A DNA stretch of 64,000 bases from Micromonospora pisi (GCF_003633685.1 NZ_RBKT01000001.1:2108001-2172000); one strand, 5' to 3'; counted from the stretch's first letter, positions 25,601 through 34,800 are shown. Notes: generated by a model from the sequence alone, not told the origin. Made by a program: numbers and translations.

Positions 25601-26957
25601 CCAGGTCGACCACGCGGGCGGTGAAGTCGTGGACCAGGCTGGCGAAGTCCTGCCAGCGGTCGACGACGAGGAAGACGTCGGGGTACGACCCGGCGCCGAG
25701 GCTGGCCCGCCGGGCGCGCAGGCTGGTCGGTGATTCCAGTTCGTGCTCGCGGAAGAGCTGCTTGCGCCGCAGCACGTCCTGTTCGAGCTGGTCGAGCAGC
25801 TTGCCGACCTCGCCGACCTCGTCGTCGCCGACGACCGCCCGTACGTGTGGCAGGCGGCGCATCGGGCCGAGCCAGTTGCCGCCGGATTCGAGGCAGTAGA
25901 AGGCGACCTCGTGGTCGGTGTGGGTGAGCGCGAGCCCGCCGATGATGGTGCGCAGCAGGGTGGTCTTGCCGGTGCCGGCCCGTCCGACGACGAGCAGGTG
26001 CCCCTCGGTGGAGGCGAGGTCGAGCCAGACCGGCTCGCCGGCCGGTTGGTCGATCCGTTGGGCCTGGCCGACGGGCACCTTGAGCAGTCCTCGGCGGCGC
26101 CATTCGGTGGCGCAGAGCCGTACGTCGTCGGCGGGCTCGAGGGGTCCGAGCAGGTCACCGAGGCGTATCTCGCGTTGGTCGCGGTGGCGTCGCTGACGGT
26201 GGTGCCCGTCCCGGGAGAGGGCGATGTGGATCTCGTCGCTGGCCCGGCCGAACTGGCACGGTGACTGGTTTGGAGCCCGGCGGGGCAGCTCCAGTCGAAC
26301 GTACCGCCACAGGTCCTCGGGGGTGATCCGGCCGTTGCCGGTGATGTCGGCGGCGCCGGTGCTCAGCCCCTGGATGATCGTCTCGGTGAAGGCGGACCGG
26401 AGCCGGGGCGTGACCTCGGTCGCCGGCCGTCCGTCGTCGGCGCGTTCGACGGAGTTGGTGGCGGTGATGACGTAGCGCCCGTAGCCGGCGCTCAGCTCCC
26501 CGTCGATCGGCAGGTCGTCGGCGGACTTGAGGCCCTCGCCGTCGAAGGCGCCGCTGTAGCAGCAGTCGAGCAGGATGACCGAGCTGGCCGCGTCGGACTC
26601 GTCGAGCAGTTCACGGACGAAGGAGGCGGAGACCGCGGTCGACGACAGGGCGTCCAGTTCGGTGTTGGCGACCGCGAGGTAGAGCCGGCCCCGCTTGTTG
26701 CTGCGGATGCCGTGACCGGAGAAGTAGAGCAGGATCAGGTCCTCCGGACCGGCGGTCTGCAACATCGTCTCGATCGCGCGTTCGACCGCGCTCTTCGACT
26801 CGTTCTCCAGCAGCCGTACGTAGTCGAAGGCGCCGACGTCGGCGTCGGCCAGCAGGCTGGAGAGGTCCCGGGCCTCCTCGCGGGGCGCGTAGAGGTCGGA
26901 GAGCGACTCGTCGATGTAACGGTCGTTGGCGATCAGCAGGGCGAGGCGCTGTCCCAT
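22617..26957 (-). CDS. Caspase-like peptidase fused to four FtsK/EccC-type ATPase modules
   Basis: A 1446-aa fusion. Residues 1-250 are a caspase (peptidase C14) domain with H82 in LLYFSGHGIR and C133 in ILLDCCYSG, so the catalytic dyad is intact. Four P-loop modules follow, with Walker A at about 325-332 (GRAGTGKT), 641-648 (GAVGSGKS), 960-967 (GAPRSGKS) and 1246-1252 (DAECGKT). Modules 2-4 match the three ATPases of type VII secretion EccC: LVDFKGGATF, VICDEFSELL and ASQRLEEGRLRGLD in module 2, and VDDYDLVATGG in module 4. Only module 2 has a clear catalytic Glu (E755). EccC membrane helices are absent, and no other T7SS genes are nearby. It lies 6 nt after the EACC1 gene. The protein is probably a nucleotide-gated death protease, an inference from caspase and EACC1 context. 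Confidence 0.92.
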   Translation of the reverse strand: MGQRLALLIANDRYIDESLSDLYAPREEARDLSSLLADADVGAFDYVRLLENESKSAVERAIETMLQTAGPEDLILLYFSGHGIRSNKRGRLYLAVANTELDALSSTAVSASFVRELLDESDAASSVILLDCCYSGAFDGEGLKSADDLPIDGELSAGYGRYVITATNSVERADDGRPATEVTPRLRSAFTETIIQGLSTGAADITGNGRITPEDLWRYVRLELPRRAPNQSPCQFGRASDEIHIALSRDGHHRQRRHRDQREIRLGDLLGPLEPADDVRLCATEWRRRGLLKVPVGQAQRIDQPAGEPVWLDLASTEGHLLVVGRAGTGKTTLLRTIIGGLALTHTDHEVAFYCLESGGNWLGPMRRLPHVRAVVGDDEVGEVGKLLDQLEQDVLRRKQLFREHELESPTSLRARRASLGAGSYPDVFLVVDRWQDFASLVHDFTARVVDLANKGLGYGVHVAVVDRSWRTIPEELLELPQARIETRLTQPSESLVNPDSAGRLPLNLPGWAILGRRMFRIAVPDLTVSEVETETEAVDPTPDGAAMMVTAIAEAWGTPPFAMAGTGSSAHLAAVPRDDLLTALGVPGYRELLGYTGASTPIGPDQLRVPIGLDEQGEPVLLDLKEAAQGGMGPHGLLVGAVGSGKSELLRTIVTALAMRHSSTELNFLLVDFKGGATFATLDQLPHTSALVTNLSDELPLVERLADALQSELRRRQELLREAGNLSSRWDYERARASNPALAPLPALLVICDEFSELLTAKPDFIDVFVYIGRVGRSLGVHLLLASQRLEEGRLRGLDSSLSYRIGLRTFSMVESRAILGVPDAYELPNAPGHGYLKVDTSGPTRFRAAYVSGPYLAHVPETQADDPELVGRRVLDIVVDRLRTAGPPAHPVWLPPLGDPPSLDTLLHLVHSPTHGLRAAQTTPLVVPVGLVDLPQHQRREPLLLDFGGTTGHAVVVGAPRSGKSTLVSTIMAALALAHTPREVQFFCLDFGGGALANLASLPHVSGITGRRDAEAVRRTVAELENLLEAREVAFDRSNIASIADYRRRRSVGEFPEDPFGDVFLVVDGWSTLRQEYENLEPSITTLAARGPAFGVHLIVTATRWSEIRVSLRELLGLRLELRLGDPSDSEIGRRAAVNVPVGSPGRGLTPDRTHFVAAAPRIDGKPAGDELAVATTALAKWVDESWPGERAPAVRLLPRVLTPAALAELVDPEHEGLAIGVNESALAPVYLEPNRDPHLIVFGDAECGKTNLLRLIARGIVARYSPAQACIVVADYRRGLLGAVEGKHLIGYASSNQVSGQVLGEVRTAMEARLPGPDITPQQLRDRSWWTGPELYVLVDDYDLVATGGSNPLAVLLELLPHARDIGLHLIVSRRMNGVSRALYEPVLQRLREIDTPTLVMSGNREEGAVAGSVRPTALPPGRGTLVRRRDGIQVVQTALVEP

Positions 26958-26963
26958 CGCAGG

Positions 26964-27419
26964 TCAGCGACCCGCCTCGCCGGCCCGGTTGCCCTCGATC
27001 GCGGGTGGCGCCTCCCCGGCTCCCACGCCGCCTCCGGCTCCGGCTCCGGCTCCGGCTCCGAAGATCTGCTCCAGCTTGGCGACCAGGGCTGGGTCGTCGA
27101 TCCGACTCGCGCCGGTGATCACGAGTTCGACGTCGCCCCGGCGCAGCCGGATCGAGCGGGCCTTGGCCCGTTCGGCGTACGAGATCGCGATCTGGGCGAT
27201 CGTCCGCATGGTGGTGGCCGAGAAGAGCCCGCCGACGACGAGCATGCCCAGCTCCCATGCCTGCGGCGACTTGCCGGGGCCGATCGCGGTGGAGCCGGCG
27301 TTGCCTACCCGCAGCCCGCGTACGGCCCGCAGGTCGTCGGCGAGTCCCCGGGCGAGTTGGTCGAGCCGTTCGGCTGCGACGGGGGTGTGCGTTTCGATCG
27401 CGACGGCGACCTCGGACAT
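26964..27419 (-). CDS. Effector-associated constant component EACC1-like protein
   Basis: A 151-aa protein. ATG 27419 follows GGGAGG; a longer frame to 27539 runs into the promoter region. It has an N-terminal alpha/beta region (about 1-50), a hydrophobic helix (GMLVVGGLFSATTMRTIAQI, about 58-77), then SIRLRRGDVELVITGASRIDDPALVAKLEQIF. This layout matches EACC1, the small protein found beside caspase and other effectors in actinobacterial conflict systems. A Gly/Ala-rich stretch (about 117-131) is encoded by a GGCTCC hexamer repeat. It is directly upstream of, and surely cotranscribed with, the caspase-ATPase. Its exact function is not established; it is presumed to sense or couple a signal to the effector. 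Confidence 0.8.
   Translation of the reverse strand: MSEVAVAIETHTPVAAERLDQLARGLADDLRAVRGLRVGNAGSTAIGPGKSPQAWELGMLVVGGLFSATTMRTIAQIAISYAERAKARSIRLRRGDVELVITGASRIDDPALVAKLEQIFGAGAGAGAGGGVGAGEAPPAIEGNRAGEAGR
27036..27059. repeat. GGCTCC hexamer microsatellite inside the EACC1 gene
   Basis: Four perfect tandem GGCTCC units (with a partial unit before them) lie in the EACC1 coding region and encode alternating Gly-Ala residues. Each unit is two codons, so copy-number change would lengthen the linker without shifting the frame. Confidence 0.85.
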
Positions 27420-27654
27420 GGTGGTACCTCCCACGGTTCGGGCGCGTCTACATTGAACACCATTCACCGCATCAGCCGAGGACCGGAAAGCTGGAGCGAA
27501 GCGGATATGTCCGGCAGTGAACATTTCGGTGACGCCCACACCTCGTCAGCGCTGAGCAGGCAAGACGGCTCGGTTATTGTTCACTTTTTGGTGGTTTCTC
27601 CGTACCTCAGCGAGCCTAGCGTCGGGCCCACTGTCCACCAATGCGGAGGTACGC
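27420..27654. promoter_or_regulatory. Divergent promoter region
   Basis: A 235-bp AT-richer gap lies between the EACC1/caspase operon (minus) and the PHP phosphoesterase gene (plus). Short TGAAC/GTTCA-type elements occur several times (around 27453, 27518 and 27578). They could be regulator sites, although the pattern is loose. Both flanking genes have strong GGAGGT-type ribosome sites. Confidence 0.35.
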
Positions 27655-29187
27655 ATGACTTCCGGAGACCTGACCCGTCGTAACTTGCTGCGTACGGGTG
27701 GTGTTCTGGCCGCCGGCGCCACGATAAACCTGCTCCCCGAGGTGGCGTTCGCGGCGCCGTCGACCGACGCGGCCGGCGCCACCGGCACGACTGAGCAGAC
27801 CAAGACCGTGACCGGCACCTTCACCCCGAGCATCGCCGACTGGTACTACCTGCCGGTCCAGGTGCCGCGCGGGGTCAACCAGATCGACGTCGTCTACTCG
27901 TACGACAAGCCGGCCGTGCCCGCCGGCACCCGCGGCAACGCCTGCGACATCGGCATGTTCGGACCGGAGGGCCACCAGCTCGGCAACGAGCGCGGCTTCC
28001 GGGGCTGGTCGGGCGGTTTCCGCGACCGGTTCTCGATCAGCGCCTCGGAGGCGACGCCCGGCTACCTCGCCGGACCGATCACCCCCGGCACCTGGCACGT
28101 CATCCTCGGCCCGTACACGGTCGCACCGCAGGGCCTGAACTACCAGGTCACCATCACTCTGCACTTCGGTCCCCAGGGCAAGCCGTTCAAGCCGAACCCG
28201 GCGCCGTTGACCGCACCGGCCCGCCAGCGCGGCAAGTCGTGGTACCGGGGCGACGCCCACCTGCACACGGTCCACTCCGACGGTCGCCGTACGCCCCCGG
28301 AGCTGGTCGCGGCGGCACGTGCCGCCGGTCTCGACTTCATGGTCTCCACCGACCACAACACCTCCAGCTCGGCCTTGCAGTGGGGCGACCACGCCACCGA
28401 CGACCTGCTGATCCTCAACGGCGAGGAGGTCACCACTCGGTCCGGGCACTGGCCGGCGATCGGGCTGCCGGCGGGCAAGTGGATCGACTGGCGTTACCGC
28501 GCCGGCGACCCGTCCGACTTCCGCCGGTTCACCGAGCAGGTGCACAAGGTCGGTGGACTGGTGACCGCCGCGCACCCGTTCGCCAACTGCTTCGGCTGCA
28601 GCTACGAGTTCGCGTACGAGATCGCCGACCTGGTCGAGATCTGGAACGGCCCGTGGACCGACGAGGACCAGCAGGCGGTCAACCACTGGGACGGGCTGCT
28701 CCGGGCGGGCCAGTTCATCCCGGCCATCGGCAACTCCGACGCGCACAACCCCGAGCAGACGGTCGCGCTGCCGCACACCGTCGTCTACGCCGACAACCTG
28801 CGCCGGGAGGCGCTGCTCGCCGGGCTCAAGGCGGGCCGCTCCTGGCTGGCCGAGTCGTCGGCGGTGAACCTCTCCTTCACCGCCAGCGCCGACGGGCGTA
28901 CCGCCGGCATCGGTGAGCGACTGAAGGCCGAGATCGGCACCCCGGTCACGGTCGAGGTCGCGGTCTCCGGCGTGCCGGGGACGACCGTGACCATCCTCGA
29001 CCAGCTCGGCAAGGAGTACACCGAGACGGTGCCGGAGACCGGGTCGGCGACGATCCGCTGGACCACGTACCCGCGCTACAGCCGCTGGGTCCGGGTCGAG
29101 GTCCGCCGGGCGTCGGGTGGCCCGAACACCACCGTCCCGAACGCGATGGTGGCGATGACCAACCCGATCTTCCTCGGCCAGGACTGA
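27655..29187 (+). CDS. Tat-exported PHP-domain metallohydrolase (CehA/McbA family)
   Basis: A 510-aa protein. The ATG at 27655 follows GGAGGT. The Tat signal is TRRNLLRTGG (R8-R9) with cleavage near AFAAP. A beta domain (about 45-190) precedes the PHP core. The core has GDAHLHTVHSDGRR (D200, H202 and H204), STDHNTSS, LNGEEVTT, TAAHPFANC and GNSDAHNPEQTVAL, giving the His/Asp/Glu set for a trinuclear metal site. The C-terminal ~100 residues form a beta sandwich. CehA/McbA relatives hydrolyse phosphate or carbamate esters. Substrate unknown here; it is extracellular. Confidence 0.9.
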   Translation: MTSGDLTRRNLLRTGGVLAAGATINLLPEVAFAAPSTDAAGATGTTEQTKTVTGTFTPSIADWYYLPVQVPRGVNQIDVVYSYDKPAVPAGTRGNACDIGMFGPEGHQLGNERGFRGWSGGFRDRFSISASEATPGYLAGPITPGTWHVILGPYTVAPQGLNYQVTITLHFGPQGKPFKPNPAPLTAPARQRGKSWYRGDAHLHTVHSDGRRTPPELVAAARAAGLDFMVSTDHNTSSSALQWGDHATDDLLILNGEEVTTRSGHWPAIGLPAGKWIDWRYRAGDPSDFRRFTEQVHKVGGLVTAAHPFANCFGCSYEFAYEIADLVEIWNGPWTDEDQQAVNHWDGLLRAGQFIPAIGNSDAHNPEQTVALPHTVVYADNLRREALLAGLKAGRSWLAESSAVNLSFTASADGRTAGIGERLKAEIGTPVTVEVAVSGVPGTTVTILDQLGKEYTETVPETGSATIRWTTYPRYSRWVRVEVRRASGGPNTTVPNAMVAMTNPIFLGQD

Positions 29188-29388
29188 CCGCCGCCCGCTC
29201 GGCCGCGGGGGCCGGTGTCGTCGCGACGGCACCGACCCGCGCGGCCGGCGGGAACTCGACGCTCGCCGCCCGACCGTCGCCTACACCACAGCCTCCGCCG
29301 CGAACCGATCACCGGGCAGAGCCGTGTTGCTGACGTCTGCCAACAATGTCAGGGCCATGATCGGCGCACGCACGGCAAGGAGAGCGTA

Positions 29389-30495
29389 GTGGGACTGCTG
29401 GACAAACTCCGGGGCGAGTTCGTCGACATCATCGAATGGCTCGACGACAGCCGGGACACGGTCGTCTGGCGGTTCCCGCGCTACCAGAACGAGATCAAGA
29501 TGGGCGCGAAGCTCGTCGTACGGGAGTCACAGACGGCGGTCTTCGTCAACGAGGGGCAGATCGCCGACGCGTTCGGACCCGGCACGTACACCCTCCAGAC
29601 GCAGAACCTGCCGATCCTGACCACCCTCAAGGGCTGGAAGTACGGCTTCGACTCGCCCTGGAAGGCCGAGGTCTACTTCGTCAACACCCGGCAGTTCACC
29701 GACCTGAAGTGGGGCACCCAGAATCCGGTGATCGTCCGCGATCCCGAGTTCGGCGCGGTCCGGCTGCGCGCCTTCGGCGGGTACGCGGTGCGGGTGGTCG
29801 ACGCCCCGAAGCTCCTCCGCGAACTCGTCGGCACCGACCCGCAGTTCCGCACCGAGGAGGTGCAGGAGTTCCTGCGCCAGTTGATCGTGGGGCACCTGGG
29901 CAGCGCCCTGGCGACCGCACGGGTGCCGGTGCTGGACCTGGCCGCGCAGCAGGTCGCGATCGGCGCGACCCTCGCCGGGGTGCTCACCGAGGAGTTGGCG
30001 CCGGTCGGCATCCAGGTGCCGAAGTTCATCATCGAGAACATCTCGATGCCACCGGAGGTGGAGGAGGCGCTGGACCGGCGCACCTCGATGGGCGTGGTCG
30101 GCGACCTCGACCGGTACACGAAGTTCCAGGCGGCGAACGCGCTCACCGACGCGGCGAACAACTCCGGCGGTGCCGGCGAGGGCTTCGGGGTCGGCCTGGG
30201 CATGGTCGCCGGAGCGCGGATGGCCGGTGCACTGGCCCCGACTCCCCCACCGGTGCCGACCCCGGCCGGCCCACCACCGTTGCCGGCGCAGGGACAGTGG
30301 TTCGTCGGTGTCGGTGGCCAGCAGCAGGGCCCGTACGACCTGGCCGGGCTCGCCGCGCAGCTCGCCGCCGGCACCCTGACCCGGGCGACGCTGGTGTGGC
30401 GGGCCGGGATGGCGCAGTGGACGCCGGCCGGTGAGGTCGCCGAGTTGGGCAGCGTCTTCGCCGCCACCCCGCCGCCGCTGCCGCCGCAGGCATGA
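29389..30495 (+). CDS. SPFH-domain protein with C-terminal GYF_2 module
   Basis: A 368-aa protein. GTG 29389 follows AAGGAG; an ATG-less longer frame starting at 29215 was rejected. Residues about 25-270 are an SPFH (stomatin/prohibitin-like) domain of the bacterial virion-core/YdjP type, beginning with DTVVWRFPRYQNEIKMGAKLVVRESQTAVF. A Pro-rich linker (about 300-325) leads to a GYF_2-like module (about 328-368) with GPYDLAGLAAQLAAGTLTRATLVWRAGMAQWTPAGE. The overall form is conserved in bacteria as a membrane-associated scaffold. It overlaps the next gene by 4 nt (ATGA), so the two products probably work together. Confidence 0.88.
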   Translation: MGLLDKLRGEFVDIIEWLDDSRDTVVWRFPRYQNEIKMGAKLVVRESQTAVFVNEGQIADAFGPGTYTLQTQNLPILTTLKGWKYGFDSPWKAEVYFVNTRQFTDLKWGTQNPVIVRDPEFGAVRLRAFGGYAVRVVDAPKLLRELVGTDPQFRTEEVQEFLRQLIVGHLGSALATARVPVLDLAAQQVAIGATLAGVLTEELAPVGIQVPKFIIENISMPPEVEEALDRRTSMGVVGDLDRYTKFQAANALTDAANNSGGAGEGFGVGLGMVAGARMAGALAPTPPPVPTPAGPPPLPAQGQWFVGVGGQQQGPYDLAGLAAQLAAGTLTRATLVWRAGMAQWTPAGEVAELGSVFAATPPPLPPQA

Positions 30496-31586
30496 CCGGC
30501 GAGCAGCGGATGAGCCAGCAGCAGTATCCGTGCGCCGGTTGCGGCGCGGGCGTCGAGTTCGCCCCCGGCACGACCGTGCTGCGGTGCCCGTACTGCGGGC
30601 ACGAGACGGCCCTGGTGCCGACCGGGCGGCCGGTACGCGAACACGCGTACGCCGAGTTCGTCAGCCTGCCCCGCAAGCCGGTGGCCTCGCTCGGCGCGCA
30701 CGTCTTCACCTGCCAGAAGTGCGGCGCGCAGACCGAGACCGAGGCGATCTCGGACCGGTGTCAGTTCTGCGGCGCGGCGATGGTGGCGGACGTGGCCGCG
30801 ACCGGGCAGGTGGTGCCGGAGGCGGTGCTGCCGTTCGTGGTCGACCGGGCCGGGGTGCGGCAGGCGCTGCGGGGCTGGGTGGCGTCGCGCTGGTTCGCGC
30901 CGTCCGGGCTGAAGCGGGTGACCGAGGCCGAGTCGGCGGCGAGCACCTACCTGCCGCACTGGACGTACGACGCGCGGACCGTGTCGCGGTACCGGGGGCA
31001 GCGGGGCGAGCACTACTGGGTGACCGAGTCGTACACCGAGACGGTCAACGGTCAGTCGCAGACGCGTACCCGTCAGGTTCGCCGGACCCGGTGGCATGCG
31101 GCGAGCGGTACGGTCGAGCGCGACTTCGACGACATCCTGGTCGCCGCGACCGGGCATGTCAGCGGTGAGCATCTGGACGAGTTGGCGCCGTGGCCGCTGG
31201 CGGATGCCGACGGCTACCGACCGGAGTATCTCGCCGGGCACCAGAGCCTGCGCTACGACGTGGAGCCGGAGGCCGGGTTCGCCACCGCGAAGTCGCGGAT
31301 GGCGCCGGTGATCGAACGGGACTGCCGGCGGGACATCGGCGGGGACGAGCAGCGGGTCGAATCGGTCGAGACGGACTACCGGGACGTCGGTTTCAAGCTG
31401 ATGCTGTTGCCGGTCTGGATCGCCTGCTACCTGTACGCCGGGCGGACGTACAACGTGCTGGTGAACGGGCGGACGGCCGAGGTCGCGGGTGAGCGTCCGT
31501 ACAGCAAGGTCAAGATCGCGTCGGCGGTGCTGGCGGCCGTCCTGGTGGTCGCGGCGGTGGTCCTTCTGTTCAGCGTGAACCGGTAG
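30492..31586 (+). CDS. Zinc-ribbon protein with C-terminal membrane helix (SPFH partner)
   Basis: A 364-aa protein. It has two N-terminal zinc ribbons: CAGCG...CPYCG (about 14-38) and CQKCG...CQFCG (about 75-96). A beta-rich central region with WTYDARTVSRYRGQRGEHYW and TRWHAASGTVERDFDDILV follows, and a C-terminal helix (about 340-361) anchors it. Some databases label this family primosomal-protein-like, which is misleading since no helicase is present. The start overlaps the SPFH gene stop by 4 nt (alternative ATG at 30510). The membrane anchor and SPFH neighbour suggest a membrane microdomain complex of unknown function. Confidence 0.75.
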   Translation: MTGEQRMSQQQYPCAGCGAGVEFAPGTTVLRCPYCGHETALVPTGRPVREHAYAEFVSLPRKPVASLGAHVFTCQKCGAQTETEAISDRCQFCGAAMVADVAATGQVVPEAVLPFVVDRAGVRQALRGWVASRWFAPSGLKRVTEAESAASTYLPHWTYDARTVSRYRGQRGEHYWVTESYTETVNGQSQTRTRQVRRTRWHAASGTVERDFDDILVAATGHVSGEHLDELAPWPLADADGYRPEYLAGHQSLRYDVEPEAGFATAKSRMAPVIERDCRRDIGGDEQRVESVETDYRDVGFKLMLLPVWIACYLYAGRTYNVLVNGRTAEVAGERPYSKVKIASAVLAAVLVVAAVVLLFSVNR

Positions 31587-31805
31587 GAATACCGGCTTTT
31601 GCATCAACGAACGGAAGTTCGGACGGCTCCCTCGAAAGGTGTAGCCAATTCGACAGATGTCGATTAGTGTGACGCCAACCTCAACGCGGCGTATCGGCGA
31701 AGTCACATCGTCGGCGTGGGGCTCCCCCGAGTCGGCGTCTCCCGGGGACCCCATGACGGCAACGTCGCGTGTGGACCGTCCCACCCCCACCGCCCAGGAG
31801 ACGCC
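31587..31805. promoter_or_regulatory. Intergenic region with TCGACA inverted repeat
   Basis: A 219-bp gap precedes the large secreted enzyme gene. A palindrome TCGACA-GA-TGTCGA lies at 31650-31663, an operator-like size. AGGAGA precedes the downstream ATG. No gene seen. Confidence 0.35.
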
Positions 31806-34800
31806 ATGGACAGACGATCGTTTCGTCATGCCCTCGTAGCCACCGCCCTCACTCTCCTCGTCCCCACCGCGCTGCCCTCGGCCGCGGCGGCCGGCCCGGT
31901 CCGCGCCCCCGCCCCGGGGCCGGCCGCGCTCGCCGCCGCCGCCGTTCCGCCCCAGGAACCCGGCGTCACGCTGCGCGTGTTCGACGTGCAGGTGCCGCTG
32001 GAGGAGATCTGCGTCCTCAAGCCCGGCCAGACCCCGAACGTCGACAAGCTGATGCCGACGATCAACTGGACCACCACCGCGGACTTCGGCGGCATAGCCG
32101 ACAACTTCGTCACGCAGGTGATCGGAAACATCAACATCACCCAGCCGGGGGCGTACAACTTCCGGCTGTTCAGCGACGACGGGTCACGGCTGGCGATCGA
32201 CAACACGGTGATCATCGACCACGACGGACTGCACGGCGCGAACCCGCCGGCGGAGGGCACCGTCACGCTGACCGCCGGCTACCACGCGCTCCGCATCGAC
32301 CACTTCGACCGCACCGTGGACCAGCAGATCACCCTGCACTGGCAGCCGCCGGGCGCCTCGTCCTTCGTGCTGGTGCCGAACTCGGTGCTGAGCACCGACT
32401 CCGGCGTCGTACGGGTGACCGCACCGGGCCAGAAGCAGTGTGAGGCGAGCACCGACACCCCCGGCGACGGGCTGCCGCTGACCTCGGTGCACCCGAACTA
32501 CAGCCTGACGAACCTGCGCCCGAGCGGCTTCCAGCCGCAGGTGACCGGGATGGACTTCTTCTCCGACGGCCGGCTCGCCATCACCACCTGGGGCGGCACC
32601 GACAACGTGCTCGGCGAGGTCTGGATCCTGAGCAACGCGACCGGTCCGACCGGCCCCGGGCAGGTGACCACGCAGCGGGTCGCGAGCGGGTTGCGCGAGC
32701 CACAGGGCATCAAGATCGTCGACGGCAAGATCTACGTGTCGGAGAAGCACCGGCTGACCGAACTCAACGACACCAACGGCGACGGGGTGACCGACAACTA
32801 CCGTACGGTCGCCACCTGGCCCTTCGGCGGCAACTTCCACGAGTTTGGCTTCGGTCTGCTCTACCAGGACGGGTTCTTCTACCTGAACCTCTCCGTCTCG
32901 ATCAACCTGGGCGGGAACACGACCGACCCGCAGCCGGCACCGAACCGGGGCACCACCATCAAGGTCAACCGGACCACCGGTGAGGTCTCGTACGTCGCGG
33001 GCGGGCTGCGTACGCCGCACGGCATCGGGTGGGGACCGGAGGGCGGCATCTTCGTCACCGACAACCAGGGTGGCTGGCTGCCGTCGTCGAAGCTGCTGCA
33101 CGTGAAGCAGGACCGGTTCTTCAACCACTACATGAACCCGGCCGGCCCGTTCGACACCCGGCCGGTGACCAAGCCGGTGCTCTGGATGCCGCAGAACGAG
33201 ATCGCCAACTCGCCGAGCACCCCGGTCTACCTGAACAGCGGCACCTTCGCCGGGCAGATGCTCATCTCCGACGTGACGTACGGCGGCATCCAGCGGGCGT
33301 ACCTGGAGAAGGTCAACGGCGAGTACCAGGGCGCGCTGTTCCGGCTCACCCAGGGTCTGGAGGCCGGCGTCACCGAACTGGTCCAGGGACCGGACGGCGC
33401 GATCTACGCCGGTGGTCTGGGTGCGGGCGGCAACTGGGGCCAGGAGGGCAAGCTCAGCTACGGCCTGCAGAAGCTCACCCCGAACGGCGCGAACACCTTC
33501 GACATCCTGGCCATGCGGGCGACCGCCACCGGTTTCGAGATGGAGTACACCCAACCGCTGTCGGCGGCGACCGCGGCGGCGCTGGCCACCGCGTACAAGG
33601 TCCAGCAGTGGCGCTACCAGCCGACCTCCGCGTACGGCGGGCCGAAGCTGAACCTGCAGAACCTCACCGTCTCGTCGGCGACCCTGTCGGCGGACGGCAA
33701 GAAGGTCAATCTGGTGATCAACGGCCTGCAACCCGACCGGGTGGTGTACGTCCGCTCGCCCCGGCCGTTCACCTCGAACACCGGCCAGGCGCTCTGGAGC
33801 ACCGAAGCCTGGTACACCCTGAACAACGTGCCCGGTGCCGCCAACCAGACCAACCTGGCCCTGGGCAAGCCGGCCACCGCCGACTCCTCCTGCAACGCCA
33901 ACGAGGCCCCGGCGAAGGCGGTCAACGGCAGCGTCACCGGCGGCACCACCGACAAGTGGTGCTCGACCGGCGCCAACAAGTGGCTCCAGGTCGACCTTGG
34001 CCAGACCCAGTCGGTGAACCGGTTGGTGCTCCAGCACGCCGGGACGGGTGGTGAACAGACCTCCTGGAACACCCGCGACTTCACCATCGCGACCAGCACC
34101 AACGGCAGCACCTGGACCACCGTCGCCACGGTCACCGGCAACACCGCCTCGACCACCACCCACACCGTCAACCCGGTCCAGGCCCGCTACATCCGGGTGA
34201 ACATCACCGCACCGGAGGCCGGCGGCGGCACCGCCGCCAGGATCTACGAGTTCGAGGCGTACGGCGGCAGCACACCACCGGCCACCACCAACCTCGCGGT
34301 CGGCAAGCCGGCCACCGCCGACTCCTCCTGCAACGCTGACGAGAGTCCGGCGAAGGCGGTCAACGGCAGCTACACCGGCGGCAACCTCGACAAGTGGTGC
34401 TCGACCGGCGCCTCGAAGTGGCTCCAGGTCGACCTGGGCGCGGCGACGAGCGTCAGCCGGTTCGGCGTACGGCACGCCGGGGCCGGTGGCGAGAACACCG
34501 CCTGGAACACCCGCGACTTCACCATCGCGACCAGCACCAACGGCACCACCTGGACGACCGTCGCCACGGTCACCGGCAACACCGCGTCGTCCACCACGCA
34601 CGACATCACCCCGGTCCAGGCCCGGTACGTTCGGCTGAACATCACCGCGCCGACCAGCAACACCGACGGGGCGGCGAGAATCTACGAGTTCGAGGCGTAC
34701 GGCACCGCGACACCGCCGACCCGGATCAACCTGTTCGACGGCACCAACCTGTCGAACTGGGAGCACACCAACGGGGCCGCCTCGACCTGGCCGGTCAGCG

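Noticed and set aside
22617-26957. A type VII secretion locus because of the EccC-like ATPases.
   Set aside because: No EccB, EccD, EccE, MycP or Esx/WXG100 genes are visible, and the protein lacks membrane helices and starts with a caspase domain.
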